A stretch of 64,000 bases of DNA from SCTD01 sp963781675 (GCA_963781675.1 CAWAGF010000005.1:124001-188000), one strand, 5' to 3'; shown: positions 1 to 10,035, numbered from the stretch's first letter. The notes: generated from the sequence alone by a model not told the origin. Translations and numbers: made by a program.

Positions 1-1
1 C

Positions 2-613
2 TCCGACCCCGGCGCCGTCGACCGTGGGAACGACCTCAACCAGGCCGGTGGCGCGGGCGCCGGCGGCGGCCTGTCGCGCGGGGCGGTCATCGCGCTGGTC
101 ACCGGCATCGGGCTGGTCCTGCTGCTGGCCCTGCCGTTCGCGCTCTCCGCGCTCCGGCACCGCCGCCGCTGGAGCACGCCGGGCCCGCTGGCGGCCTGGG
201 CGCAGGTCCGGGACGACGCCGTGGACGTCGGGCACGCCTGGCGGCCGGCGGACTCACCCCGTGCCGCGGCCCAGCACCTGGTCGCCGCGCGCGCGCTGCC
301 GGAGCCGGCCGCCGAGGCCCTCGACCGGGTCGCTGTCGCCGCCGAGCGCGCCCGGTACGCCCGGCCCGGGACGGGCGACGACGCCGGCCCGCTGCTGGGC
401 GACGTGCGGGTCGTGCGCAGCGCGCTGCTCGCCGGGGCCACCCCGCGGGCGCGACTGCTGGCCCGCACCGCGCCGGTGTCGACGCTGCGCTGGGCGTCGG
501 CCGGCCTGGGCTCCGGCGTGGCCGACCTGCTGGACCGGTTCGACACGGCGGTGTCCGCTGTGGGCGAGCGGGTGCGGCACCCGCGCGGGCTGCGGCGGCG
601 CACCGCGGGCTAG
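2..613 (+). CDS. Transglutaminase-type (TgpA-like) membrane protein, C-terminal part
   Basis: Only the 3' end of this gene is present; the reading frame is open from base 2. The visible part has a Gly-rich extracellular tail, one hydrophobic segment (about residues 26-45), a basic stop-transfer run, then a cytoplasmic helical domain with the W-x-E/Q...G..W.P...TPR-like spacing and an ER-ARYA motif seen at the C-terminus (DUF4129-like) of actinobacterial TgpA-type transglutaminase proteins. The transglutaminase core would lie to the left of the window. Family assignment rests on this tail alone, so it is moderate. It ends 13 nt from a convergent gene. Confidence 0.5.
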   Translation, partial: SDPGAVDRGNDLNQAGGAGAGGGLSRGAVIALVTGIGLVLLLALPFALSALRHRRRWSTPGPLAAWAQVRDDAVDVGHAWRPADSPRAAAQHLVAARALPEPAAEALDRVAVAAERARYARPGTGDDAGPLLGDVRVVRSALLAGATPRARLLARTAPVSTLRWASAGLGSGVADLLDRFDTAVSAVGERVRHPRGLRRRTAG

Positions 614-626
614 GCGCCCCGCTGGC

Positions 627-1259
627 TCAGCCGGTGGTGACGACGTAGGCGTCGTGGTCGCTGAGCCGCCGCTCGACAGGCACGTGCTCGGCGACGGCGG
701 CCGGGTCGCGCAGGGCGACGTGGTCGATCGTGGCCATGTCGTACGTGCCCCGGGGACAGTCCCGCGTCGGCAGGTCGAGGCGGAGGTCGGCCAGCAGTCG
801 CTCCAGGCGCTCCCGACCGGCCGGGCTGCTGCCGTGCAGCCCGCCGCTGAGCGTGTGGTTCCAGTCGCCGCCCCAGACGACGGCGGCCTGCTCACGGAGG
901 AACGGGTCCAGCGCGTCCACGCAGGCGACCGTCCGCTCCCCGGTGCTCGTGCCGCTCCAGACGTCCTGCTCGGCGCCCCGCCATGGCAGGACCGACGCGA
1001 CGTGGACGACTCCGCCCACGACGGCGGCCGCGGAAGCGGCGTGCGGGGCGGTCATCGGCTGGAGGCCGAGGCGGCTGGCGACGGCGGAGTAGGCCTGGTC
1101 CCGGGTCATGGCACCGGCGCTCCGCGTCAGCTCGTAGTCCGGCAGCTCGAGGTCCGGCGGTACCTCGGTGAGCAGCAGGACGTCCGCGTCGAGGGAGCGC
1201 AGCAGGTCGAGGGTGCCGGGACGGGTCCGGGCGTCGAGGTTCCAGGTCGCGAGGCGCAT
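627..1259 (-). CDS. Endonuclease/exonuclease/phosphatase (DNase I-like) family protein
   Basis: This 210-aa protein has the EEP fold signature. It opens with an ATWN motif (Asn7), has an acidic residue in LLLTEVPP (Glu32), a GGDWNHTL motif in the middle (Asp-x-Asn, the catalytic pair), and ends with SDHD (Asp201-His202), the catalytic histidine motif. No signal peptide is seen, so a cytosolic phosphodiesterase or nuclease is likely, but the substrate cannot be deduced. It stands alone, converging with the gene ending at 613. Confidence 0.75.
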   Translation of the reverse strand: MRLATWNLDARTRPGTLDLLRSLDADVLLLTEVPPDLELPDYELTRSAGAMTRDQAYSAVASRLGLQPMTAPHAASAAAVVGGVVHVASVLPWRGAEQDVWSGTSTGERTVACVDALDPFLREQAAVVWGGDWNHTLSGGLHGSSPAGRERLERLLADLRLDLPTRDCPRGTYDMATIDHVALRDPAAVAEHVPVERRLSDHDAYVVTTG

Positions 1260-1286
1260 CGCGCGATCATGCTCGCCTCAGGCACG

Positions 1287-1303
1287 CGCCGCTCGGTGCG
1301 GCG
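1287..1303 (-). terminator. Small GC-rich hairpin between DUF3040 and EEP genes
   Basis: CGCCGC and GCGGCG are separated by five bases in the 97-nt gap downstream of the DUF3040 gene. There is no T-run, so this is only a weak terminator candidate. Confidence 0.25.
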
Positions 1304-1356
1304 TCTGACGACGGTCCCGCGGCTCGTGCGAGGTCGCGCTGGGTCGTGCGGGGGCG

Positions 1357-1815
1357 TCAGCGGTCGCCGCCGCGCTCCTCCCAGCGGCGCTTCCACCGCT
1401 CCTCGAGCTTGTCCTTCATGCCGCCGCTGCTGCTGCCGCCGCTGGCCGGACGGGCCTTGCCGCTGCGGCCGCTGGCCTTCGGGCGGGCCGGCCGCTCCGG
1501 GCCGTCGACGACGCGCAGGTCCGGCTGGCCGGGCTGCAGGCGCTTCCAGGCGGTCATGGCGAGCAGCAGGGCGCCGACCATGACGACGAAGCCGATCATG
1601 CCGACGGCGGTGCGCGCCGGGTCGTCCAGGGTGATGAGGCCGGCCAGCAGGATGGCGAAGCCGAGCACGAGCACGAGCGCTGCCCGTCGCAGCCGCCGGC
1701 GCATGTGCGTCCGCAGGTCCGTCGACTTCACCGTGGAGGCGAACTTCGGGTCCTCCTGGTACAGGGCGCGCTCGATCTGGTCGAGCAGGCGCTGCTCGTG
1801 CTCAGAGAGCGGCAC
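1357..1815 (-). CDS. DUF3040 domain-containing small membrane protein
   Basis: The 152-aa protein starts with the typical DUF3040 opening PLSEHEQRLLDQIERAL, followed by a basic stretch and two hydrophobic helices (about residues 45-62 and 70-88). The tail is charged and low-complexity (Gly/Ser/Lys-rich). DUF3040 proteins are actinobacterial and often lie near dinB and the division cluster, as here with dinB just upstream. The function is unknown. Confidence 0.85.
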   Translation of the reverse strand: MPLSEHEQRLLDQIERALYQEDPKFASTVKSTDLRTHMRRRLRRAALVLVLGFAILLAGLITLDDPARTAVGMIGFVVMVGALLLAMTAWKRLQPGQPDLRVVDGPERPARPKASGRSGKARPASGGSSSGGMKDKLEERWKRRWEERGGDR

Positions 1816-1981
1816 GGCGCTCCCTCCCGGAGGACGTCGGGGTCATGGAGTGGCGCCGGCCGGTGTCGGACGTGCCACACCCGGAAGGATACGAGGCCGA
1901 CGGCCCGCGCGAAAGGCGGAACGGGAGGTCACTGCACACAGGTCCTCCGGCGGGGCAGTCGCGGGGCGTGGGGACACGCTC

Positions 1982-3238
1982 CTACTGTGCCCTTCTCGGC
2001 GGGTTCCCAGCCGTACCTGAAGGGTCCACCAGGGTGGCCGGCCGGACGACGCCCGCGCCGAAGCGCCGGGCCGCGCGGTCGACGGCCTGCTCGGCGTCGC
2101 GCCAGCCGTGCTCCTTCTCCCCCAGCAGCAGCTGGTGCGGGGCGTCGGCGGCGTCGGAGATGCCCTCCACCCGCACGCCGACCAGCCGGATCCGGGCCCG
2201 CTCCAGGCCGAGCGCCTCGTACAGCGTCATCGCGGTGTCGTAGACGACCCGGCCGACGTCGGTGGGCTCGGGCAGCGTCTTGGCGCGGGTGATGGTGGTG
2301 AAGTCGGCGAAGCGGACCTTGATCGAGACGGTCCTGCCGACCTGGTCGGAGGCCCGCAGCCGGGCGGCGGTGCGCTCGGACAGCCGCAGCAGCTCGCGGG
2401 CGATGACCACCGGGTCGTCGACGTCGGTGCCGAAGGTGTTCTCGGCCCCGATGCTCTTGTCCGGCTCGTGCGGGACCACCGACCGCTCGTCGCGTCCCCA
2501 GGCCAGCGCCGACAGGTGCTTGCCGGCGGCCGGGCCGAGCGCACGCTCGAGCGTGGCGACCGGCGTGTGGGCGATGTCGCCGACCGTGTGCAGGCCCAGA
2601 CCCCGCAGCACCTCCTCGGTCTTGCCTCCCACGCCCCACAGCGCCCCGACCGGCAGCGGGTGCAGGAACGCGACGACGTCGTCGGCCGGCACGACCAGCA
2701 GCCCGTCGGGCTTGCAGCGGGCGGAGGCGAGCTTGGCCACGAACTTGGTGCTGGCGACGCCGACCGAGCAGGTGATCCCCTGCTCGTCCTCGATGGTGGC
2801 CCGGATCCACTCGCCGATCTGGCGCGGGGTGCCCAGCCGGCGGGCCGCGCCGCGGACGTCGAGGAACGCCTCGTCGAGGGAGATGGGCTCGACCAGCGGC
2901 GTGATCGAGCGGAACACCTCCATGACCCCGTGCGAGGCGCGGGCGTAGGCGTCGTGGTCCGGCGCGACGACGACGGCCTGCGGGCACATCCGGCGCGCGC
3001 GCATCATCGGCATCGCGCTGTGGACGCCGTGCACGCGCGCCTCGTACGTCGCGGAGAGCACGACGCCGCGGGTGCCGCCGCCGCCGACGATGACGGGCAG
3101 CCCGCGCAGCTCGGGGCGGCGCAGCAGGGACACCGAGGCGTAGAAGGCGTCCATGTCCACGTGCAGGACGGTGCAGCCGGTGTCGTCGCCGGGCGGCCCG
3201 GTCGGCGGCCCGACCGGCGGGACCGAGCCGCGGCTCAC
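1982..3238 (-). CDS. dinB: DNA polymerase IV (Y-family translesion polymerase)
   Basis: At 418 aa this is a full-length DinB. The catalytic palm motif HVDMDAFYASV sits at residues 26-36 (metal-binding Asp28), and the second acidic motif SLDEAFLDV is near residue 120. A helix-hairpin-helix region (GVGGKTEEVLRGLG) and a little-finger domain with the IGAENTFGTD motif follow. It performs error-prone bypass synthesis on damaged templates. The first about 20 residues are Pro/Gly-rich and unconserved, so the true start could be slightly downstream. It lies 8 nt after a methyltransferase gene on the same strand, so the two may be co-transcribed. I saw no SOS box directly upstream. Confidence 0.93.
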   Translation of the reverse strand: MSRGSVPPVGPPTGPPGDDTGCTVLHVDMDAFYASVSLLRRPELRGLPVIVGGGGTRGVVLSATYEARVHGVHSAMPMMRARRMCPQAVVVAPDHDAYARASHGVMEVFRSITPLVEPISLDEAFLDVRGAARRLGTPRQIGEWIRATIEDEQGITCSVGVASTKFVAKLASARCKPDGLLVVPADDVVAFLHPLPVGALWGVGGKTEEVLRGLGLHTVGDIAHTPVATLERALGPAAGKHLSALAWGRDERSVVPHEPDKSIGAENTFGTDVDDPVVIARELLRLSERTAARLRASDQVGRTVSIKVRFADFTTITRAKTLPEPTDVGRVVYDTAMTLYEALGLERARIRLVGVRVEGISDAADAPHQLLLGEKEHGWRDAEQAVDRAARRFGAGVVRPATLVDPSGTAGNPPRRAQ

Positions 3239-3256
3239 GGCGCGCTCACGGCCGGC

Positions 3257-4057
3257 TCAGCGGCGGACGGCGAGCAGGTGCAGCGAGGTGGCGAGGTCGC
3301 GGTACGGCGGCCGGTCCGACAGCGCCCGCTCCAGGGCGAGCAGCGCGGCGGCTGCTCCCGGCTCGGTGTCGAGCACCGCGCTGGGCACGAGGTCGCTGAC
3401 GACGCGCACGCCGTGCAGCTGCTCCACGACCAGCCCGGCGGCCTCGACGAGCTCGCGCAGGGCGTCGCCGGTGAAGCGGCGGCGCACGCCGTCGGCGGGG
3501 CCCCAGCGGCCGGCGGGGTCGCTGAGGGCGCGGGCGGCCTCGTCCGGCCGGCCGGCGAGCGCCCGGGCGAGCACGGCCGCAGCGCGGTTGGCGGCCAGCA
3601 GGCTGAGCCGGCCACCGGGGCGCAGCACCCCGACGATGCCGGCGAGCGCCTCGGCCGGGTCGTCGACCAGCTCGAGGACGCTGTGGCAGAGCAGCAGGTC
3701 GACGCTGCCGGCGTCGACCAGGCCGGGCAGCTCGGTGAGGTCGCCCTGGACCCCGGTGACGCGGTCGGACAGCCCGCCCTCGGCAGCGCGGCGCTGCAGC
3801 GCGGCCAGCGAGTCCGGGCTGGGGTCGACGACGGTGACGCGGTGGCCGGCCGCGGCCAGCGGGACGGCGAAGCCACCGGTGCCGCCGCCGGCGTCGACGA
3901 CGTGCAGGTCCCGGCCGGCCTCGGCGAGCACGGCCGACAGGACCTCCCACACCACCGCGGTGCGTGCGGAGCCGGCCGGGCCGACGGGAGCGACAGCGGC
4001 CAGGGCGGGTGCGGGCGGGCGCACCGGGCCGGGACCCGGCGAGTCTGCGTCCTGCAC
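3257..4057 (-). CDS. SAM-dependent class I methyltransferase
   Basis: The 266-aa protein has the Rossmann methyltransferase motif I (VVDAGGGTGGFAVPL, about residues 52-66), an acidic motif II (VTVVDPSPDSL), a motif-IV-like DLLLCHSVLEL segment and the post-II LRPGGRLSLLAAN strand. This matches the UbiE/SmtA-type Methyltransf_11 domain. The substrate is unknown. It is just upstream of dinB on the same strand, an arrangement I recall from other actinobacteria, and is probably in the same operon. Confidence 0.8.
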   Translation of the reverse strand: MQDADSPGPGPVRPPAPALAAVAPVGPAGSARTAVVWEVLSAVLAEAGRDLHVVDAGGGTGGFAVPLAAAGHRVTVVDPSPDSLAALQRRAAEGGLSDRVTGVQGDLTELPGLVDAGSVDLLLCHSVLELVDDPAEALAGIVGVLRPGGRLSLLAANRAAAVLARALAGRPDEAARALSDPAGRWGPADGVRRRFTGDALRELVEAAGLVVEQLHGVRVVSDLVPSAVLDTEPGAAAALLALERALSDRPPYRDLATSLHLLAVRR

Positions 4058-4106
4058 GCGGCACCCCTTCCCGGCGCGGTCGGGGCCGACGCGCGCGGTG
4101 CTGAGC

Positions 4107-4997
4107 CTAGTGACGCCGCCACGGGCCGGGCAGGCCCTTCACCGCGGTGCGCCGGCGCTCGACGACGGCCCGGCGGTCGGCCACCGGCGCCTCGGTCCCG
4201 ATCGTCACGGTGGCGGTGTCCGAGGTGCTCGCAGTGGGCGGCGGGACCGGGCGCTGCAGGACCGGCGACACCCGGCCGCTCCAGTACGAGGTCTGCGCCA
4301 GCGCGCCGGCCCAGCCGAACGAGAAGTGCACGTGGTCGGTGTGCGGGCTGCTGCCGGAGTACGGCTGCCAGCCGCGCGAGGCCTGGTAGCTCTTCCAGAT
4401 GTGGGAGTCCCAGATGACGTACATGACGCCGAGGCGCCGGGCCATGGCCCCGTCGCGGCCGAGCTCGTCGGGTGCCTGCAGCCAGCTGAGCAGGTCCTCG
4501 ACGCGCAGGACGTCGTCGGGGTTGCTCGCGCTGACCCGCCAGTCCCAGGCGCGGCCCTCCTTGTGCTCGCTGGCTGCGCCGACCGAGCAGCTGCGGACGA
4601 TGCCGCTGTCGCCGGTGCCGGGGTAGGCGGCCAGCACCAGGTCGCGGAAGCGCAGGACACCGGCCCGGGCGACCGGGTCGCAGGCGTTCTGCGCCTGGTA
4701 CGGGGCGTACGGCTCGATGCCGCTGTCGGCGGGCAGCACCGCCGGGCCGGCGGGGGCAGCCACCGCGGCCGAGACGGGCAGCAGCACGACGGCGCAGGTG
4801 CCGACCAGGGCCAGCAGCGCACGGCGCAGCGGGGTGCGGGCACGCGTCCTGGCGCGCCGGCCTGAGGAGGAAGCAGGGCGGGGCGTCGAGGGGCGGGAGG
4901 TCGAGCGCGGCACGGCGGAGGTCCCTTGCGGCAGGGGTCGAGGGCCCCGTTCCGAGCACGGGGTCGAGCGGCGCCTGACGCGGCGCACCTCCACCAT
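4107..4997 (-). CDS. Secreted protein with HxxDHVHF (M15-like/ARB_07466-type) domain
   Basis: The 296-aa product has a long basic N-terminus, then a hydrophobic export segment (about residues 57-82, ending AVAAP). The mature part contains CSVG..SEHKEGRAWDW and SPHTDHVHFSF, motifs of the ARB_07466-like C-terminal domain, which is related to the D-Ala-D-Ala peptidase (M15) zinc fold. A cell-wall hydrolase or binding role is plausible but unproven. The signal peptide begins late, so translation may start downstream of the listed ATG; no strong ribosome-binding site fixes the start. Confidence 0.65.
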   Translation of the reverse strand: MVEVRRVRRRSTPCSERGPRPLPQGTSAVPRSTSRPSTPRPASSSGRRARTRARTPLRRALLALVGTCAVVLLPVSAAVAAPAGPAVLPADSGIEPYAPYQAQNACDPVARAGVLRFRDLVLAAYPGTGDSGIVRSCSVGAASEHKEGRAWDWRVSASNPDDVLRVEDLLSWLQAPDELGRDGAMARRLGVMYVIWDSHIWKSYQASRGWQPYSGSSPHTDHVHFSFGWAGALAQTSYWSGRVSPVLQRPVPPPTASTSDTATVTIGTEAPVADRRAVVERRRTAVKGLPGPWRRH

Positions 4998-5059
4998 CGA
5001 CCCGTACCGGGGGCAGATGGAGGGATGCGGACCGGTTCGTTCCCGAACTGTGACTCCTG

Positions 5060-5082
5060 GGACGGGTGGGACTGGCCCGTCC
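5060..5082 (-). terminator. GGACGGG/CCCGTCC hairpin downstream of dnaE2
   Basis: A 7-bp perfect stem with a 9-nt loop lies in the 108-nt gap between the dnaE2 stop and the next gene on the same strand. There is no T-run. It is a plausible transcript end for the dnaE2 operon. Confidence 0.35.
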
Positions 5083-5105
5083 GGCGGCGAAGGAGGCGGG
5101 GCGGG

Positions 5106-8100
5106 TCACCGTCCGGAGCTCCCCTGGCTGGCGTGCCACAGCTTGCGCGGGGCGGGCGGCACCGGACGACCGCGTGAGGTGCCGGTGCCGTCGCCGGCGG
5201 GCTTGACGTCGGCGTACTGGTTCGCGCGGAACCCGGTCGCGTAGACGTGCACGGCGCCGCCGACCCCGGAGTGCCCGGCGCCCCCGCCGACCAGCGGCGG
5301 GCTGGTCATCACGGGCCGGCTGGACCGGCTGGCCGCCGCCCCCTGCACCGCCGCCTCGGTGACCAGCGCCGGGGTGGCCATGAGCGCCCACACCGCCTCG
5401 AGGCCGCCCGCGACTGCCAGGCGGCGTGCAGCGCAGGCAGCTCCCAGCAGCCGACCGCCTGCATGGAGACCCCGCGCGGGCCGGTCCGCCGGACCAGCCC
5501 CTGCACGACCAGCAGCCACGAGTGGAAGACGGTCGTGGCGTAGCCGACCTGGGCGTCCTCGAAGAAGGTCGCGTCCAGCGGACCAGTCGCGTCGTCGAGG
5601 GTCACGAAGATGACGCGGCGGCCGGAGCGGATCGGCGGCGTCTGCGTCGCCACCTTGACCCCGGCCACCAGCACCTCCTGCCGGGAGCGGCAGCCGAGCA
5701 GGTCGCGCGCCCGGGTGGTGCCGAGCTCGGCGAGGAACGGCTCGTAGGCGTCCATCACGTGCGAGCTGACGTCGAGGCCGAGCACGTCGAGCTCGGCGCG
5801 CACCCGCTCGGCCTGCGTCATCTCGGGCAGCCCGCTGGAGGTGGTCTGCTCCGGCGCGTCGCCGAGGTCGAGGGCGAGCTGCACGTCCACCGGCTCCGGG
5901 ACCGCCGGCGCCTGCGACTGCCGCGCCTGCCGGGCCCGCACGTCGTCGAGCCGCACCACGGGCCGCTCCCCCGCCGTGACCGCAGCCGGCAGCGGCGTCG
6001 CCGTCCGCCCGCGCCTCTTCGGGGCGGCACGCCGGGCGGCCGCGGCCGTCGAGCGGCTCCACCGGTCGAGCTCGGCCACCTGCAGCAGCAGGTCGCGCCG
6101 GGTGACCTGCCCGCGGCGGCGGACCGGCACGGTCGCGCCGAGCCCGTAGAGGGAGTCGAAGGCGCCGGCCACCACGAGCCGCTCGACGACCGGGCGGGAC
6201 ACCGCGGCCCGGTGCCAGAAGTCCGACAGCGAGGCGTACGGCCGGCCGGCCACGACCCGGGCGATCTCGGCCTCGGACATGCCCTTGACGTCGGCGAGCC
6301 CGATCCGGATGCCGTAGCCGCGGCCGTCGGGCAGCCGCGGGTCGGAGGGCGCGCTGCGCGGTCCGCTCACCCCGCCGAGCACGCCCGGGCCGTCCCGCCA
6401 GTCCTCCGGGAGCAGGTCCTCCAGCAGGTCCCCGGGGGCGATCGGGTCGGCCCCCGGCGCGCCGACCTGGTCGAGCACCGCCGGCGGCGGCTCGTCGAGC
6501 AGGCCGACCTTCTCCACGCGGTACTCCGCGTCGGAGGCGTTGACGTCGAGGCTCAGGACCGCGATCCCGAACTGGCGGGCGTCGTCGAGGATCAGCCGCT
6601 TGGGGTACATGCCGGGGTCGTGGGTGAGCACCCCGGCGAGGAACGCCGCCGGGTGGTGCGCCTTGAGCCAGGCCGACTGGTAGGTCGGCAGCGCGAAGGC
6701 CGCCGCGTGCGCCTTGCAGAACCCGAACGAGCCGAAGGCCTTGAGCACCTCCCACACCCGCTCCACGACGCCGAGCGCGTAGCCGGCGGCCAGCGCCGTC
6801 GGCATGAACCAGGCCTGCACCTCGGGCTGCCCCTCGGGGTCGCCCAGCGCGCCGGCGCACCTCGTCGGCCTCGGCCAGCGAGCAGCCGGTCATCGTGCTG
6901 ACGATCTGCAGGACCTGCTCGTGGAAGACGACGACGCCGTGGGTCTGCGCGAGGACCGGCTCGAGGTCGGGGTGCAGGAAGTCGGCGTTCTTCCAGCCCT
7001 GCCGTGCCTCGAGGAACGGCCGCACCATGTCGCTCTTGACCGGCCCGGGCCGGAACAGCGAGATGTCGACGATGAGGTCCTCGAAGGTCTCCGGCGCGAA
7101 CTTGCCGACCAGCTCGCGCTGCCCCGGCGACTCGATCTGGAAGCAGCCGAGCGTCTTGGTCGACTGCACCAGCGCGAAGGTCGCCGGGTCGTCGCGCGGC
7201 GCGGCGTCCACGTCGACCGGGGTGCCGTCGACCCGCGCCACCTCGCCCACGGCGTGCTGCATCGCGGACTGCATCCGGATGCCGAGCACGTCCAGCTTGA
7301 GCAGCCCGAGCTCCTCCACGTCGTCCTTGTCGAACTGGCTCATCGGGAAGCCCAGCCAGCTGGACTCGACCGGGGTGCGGTCCAGCAGCGTCCGGTCGGA
7401 CAGCAGCACCCCGCACGGGTGCAGCGCGACGTGCCGCGGCAGCCCGTCGAGCCGCTCGACCAGGCGGAGCAGCAGGTCGATGCGGCCGGCGTTCTCGCCC
7501 TTGGACAGGCCGCTGGCCCGCAGCTCGGGCAGGTCGCGCATGGCGGCCCGCACCTGCGAGGCGCGGATGTGCGGGAACGCCTTGGCCAGCGCGTCGACCT
7601 CGCCGGGCGGCAGGCCGAGGGCGGCGCCGACGTCGCGGATGCCGTGCCGCGCGCGGTAGGTGTCCATCATCGAGACGCACGTGCAGCGCTCGCCGCCGTA
7701 CCTGGCGAGGATCTGCTCGTAGACCTCGGTGCGCCGGGCGGACTCGACGTCGACGTCGATGTCGGGCAGCTGGTGGCGCAGCGGTGACAGGAACCGCTCC
7801 ATGAGCAGCCCGTAGCGGACCGGGTCGACGTCGCTGATCCCGAGCAGGTAGGTGACCAGCGAGCCGGCGCCGCTGCCGCGCGCGGCGACCCGCACGCCCA
7901 TCCCCTTGATGAGGTCGACGACGTCGGCCACGGTGAGGAAGTACGAGGGGTAGCCCAGGCCGCGGATGACGCCGAGCTCGTCCTCGAGCCGGGCGAGGGT
8001 GCCGGCGTCGCGGGTCATGCCGCGCCGGCCGAAGCCCGCCTCGCACCGCTCCCGCAGCACCGCCTGCGGCTCGCCCCCGCCGGCCTCCAGCTCGGGGAAG

Positions 8101-9040
8101 TGGACCTCGCCGATGCCGAGGTCGCGGCGCGGGTCGACCGCGCACCGGTCGGCCTCGAAGCGGGTGCGGGACAGCAGCGCGCGGCCGTCGTCGGCCAGCC
8201 CGGCGGCCCGGGCGACCTGCTCGGCGACGACGCCCATCTCCTTGCCGGACAGCAGGGCGGCCTCGGCGTTGCGGCGGTCGACGTGGCGCAGGTCGAGGGC
8301 GACCAGCCGGCGCGCGGCGTCGAGCACGTCGGCGGTCGGGGCGCCGGAGCGGTCGGCGTAGCGGACGACGTTGGTGAGGACCGCCGCCGCCCGCTGCTCC
8401 CCGCGAAGCCGAGCATCCGGGCGGCCCGCCCGACGTCGCCCTGCCCCCGGTGGCAGACCACCTCCACGACGACCGACTCGCGGCCGAGCACGTCGCGCCA
8501 GCGGGACAGGTGCGCGCGGGCGACGTCCTCGCGCCGGGCGTCGACCGCGCGGCCGAGCTCGGAGGCCGGCCCGAGCAGGACGGTCAGCGCACCGGCCTGG
8601 GCGGCCGCGCCGGCGTGCTCGGCGACCAGCTCGAGGCTGCTGACCGGCGTCCCGCGCTCGCCGGCCAGGTGGGTGGCCGAGACCAGCCGGCACAGCGCCG
8701 CCCAGCCGCGGCCGTCGCGGGCGAGCAGCACCACCCGCGGCAGCGCGGCGCCGGGCCGCTCGAGGAAGGCGCCGCCGCGGGCGGGGGTCGCCCGGCCGGT
8801 GCGGGCGGGCGCGTCGGTGCGGACCGGCGCCACGGCGAGGTCGACGCCGAACACCGGCCGGACGCCGGCCTCGCCGCACGCCTTGGCGAACTTCACGACG
8901 CCGTACGCGCCGTCCCGGTCGGTGAGGGCGAGGGTGTCCATGCCGTGCTCGGCGGCGCGGGCGACCAGCTCGCGCGGGTGGGACGCGCCGTGCCGCAGGG
9001 AGTACCCGGACGCGACGTGCAGGTGGACGAAGGGGTCCAT
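5106..9040 (-). CDS. dnaE2: Error-prone DNA polymerase III alpha subunit DnaE2 (reading frame broken at three sites)
   Basis: The conceptual product of about 1,311 aa is a C-family polymerase used in damage-induced mutagenesis. It begins MDPFVHLHVASGYSLRHGAS (PHP domain), continues with VLTNVVRYADRSGA, the palm with LPDIDVDVES, FRPGPVKSDM and CKAHAAAFALPTYQSAWLK, an OB-fold, and ends KLWHASQGSSGR, a typical DnaE2 terminus. A Pro/Arg-rich insertion before the OB-fold makes it longer than most DnaE2 proteins. Three single-base shifts interrupt it: a C-run at 8399-8402 (one base short), about 6845-6860 (one extra base) and about 5415-5421 (one base short). Conserved sequence continues on both sides of each, so they are probably sequence errors. 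The ATG overlaps the stop of the HEPN gene (TGATG). An apparent SOS box lies upstream of the operon at 10128-10143. ImuA'/ImuB are not adjacent. Confidence 0.9.
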
Positions 9041-9491
9041 CAGCCGGACCGCAGCAGCAGCTGGGACCCGGGCGCGCCGAGCGAGCCCTCGACCACGGCG
9101 CAGGAACGCCTCGACCTCGCGCACCAGGTCGTCGGCCTCGCGGGGGGTGACGGCCGAGGGCAGGCCGGCCTCGGCGGCCGCGCGCTTCTGGGCGCCGGCG
9201 GCGAAGAAGGCCGCCCACTCCCCCAGCTCGGGGGCGACGTCGGCGAGCAGCACCCACGCGCTGGTCGGCCGGGCTGCGGCGGGACGGCCCGCTGACCGGC
9301 CGGGCGCGGCAGGCCAGCACGGCCGCGGCGACGCGCAGCGCGGCGAGGTGGGCGAAGGCGTAGCGCTCGCCCGGGGTGGCGGCGCCGCACGCCTCGACCA
9401 GGCCGCGGCGGGCCAGGGCGAGCAGCGTGGAGGCGGGCAGCCGGGAGGCGGCGGCGGCGGGCATCGTCGGCGCAGGAGCGGCGGTCGTCAT
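9040..9491 (-). CDS. SAV_6107-family HEPN domain protein (frameshifted)
   Basis: Reconstructed length is about 149 aa. It starts at an ATG 10 nt after the DUF6504 stop with a GAGG ribosome-binding site. The N-terminal helix carries GERYAFAHLAALRVA, in which Arg43-x4-His48 matches the HEPN RNase motif R-x4-6-H. The rest (ADVAPELGEWAAFFAAGAQK, PREADDLVREVEAFL, VEGSLGAPGSQLLLRSG) is helical and matches the actinobacterial SAV_6107 HEPN family. Two frame changes (about 9271-9285 and about 9095-9102) break it. The stop overlaps the dnaE2 ATG, so the two are translationally coupled. The molecular role is unknown. Confidence 0.7.
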
Positions 9492-9501
9492 GGAGGCCTC
9501 C

Positions 9502-9913
9502 TCAGTCCAGGACCCGGGCGAGCGACCAGCCGCCCGTGGACCAGTCGAAGCACAGGTCGTAGACGCCGGTGGAGCTCGCGCGGCCGGCCTCGACGCGGAA
9601 CCAGTCCTGCTCGCCGTCGTCGATGGAGGCCGGCGCCACGGCGGCGCCGACGTCGGGGGCGGGCTCGCCCCAGGCCCGCTGCGCCCACTTGGGGCGTCGA
9701 GGGGAGGGGCGCGGTGTCCAGCGGGGCGAGCGGGTCGACCTCGCCCTCGCCGGAGGAGACGGCCTGCACGGCGGCGCTGCGCCACCAGCCGCCGGACTCG
9801 GTCCAGCGGGCGAGCACCTCGCGGACGACGTACAGCCGCCCGCGCCACAGGAACTGGGCCGGCTCGTCGTCGCGGCGCGCGACCTCGACGACGTCGGTGT
9901 GCAGACGGGACAC
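9502..9913 (-). CDS. DUF6504 family protein (frameshifted), first gene of the dnaE2 operon
   Basis: The start is a GTG preceded by a GGAGGAGG ribosome-binding site. The protein (about 136 aa) begins VSRLHTDVVEVARRDDEPAQ, with FLWRGRLYVVREVLARW and, after a frame change near 9690-9705, WAQRAWGEPAPD, DWFRVEAG and VYDLCFDWSTGGWSLARVLD. This is the DUF6504 pattern, usually found next to ImuB/DnaE2 translesion genes in actinobacteria. Its exact function is unknown; an accessory role in the mutasome is inferred from context. Confidence 0.7.
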
Positions 9914-9990
9914 GCGTGCTCCTCCTCCCAGACCGGTGCGGGCAGCGGGTGCTGCCCGCGGGTGCCGGGGGAAGGCGGCATCGGGCGGGT

Positions 9991-10032
9991 CCGGTCCGGG
10001 CGACGCGCTTCCCCACGCGCCGCCCGGACCGG
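9991..10032 (-). promoter_or_regulatory. Stem-loop in the dnaE2-operon leader (proximal)
   Basis: CCGGTCCGGGCG at 9991-10002 pairs perfectly with CGCCCGGACCGG at 10021-10032 (12 bp). After one mismatch, four more pairs extend into the loop. It lies in the leader between the SOS box and the DUF6504 start, 78 nt before the GTG. No T-run follows. Confidence 0.5.
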
Positions 10033-10035
10033 TGG

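Noticed and set aside
2108..4417. 769-codon plus-strand frame over dinB and the methyltransferase
   Set aside because: Opposite strand to two well-supported genes and without any recognisable domain.
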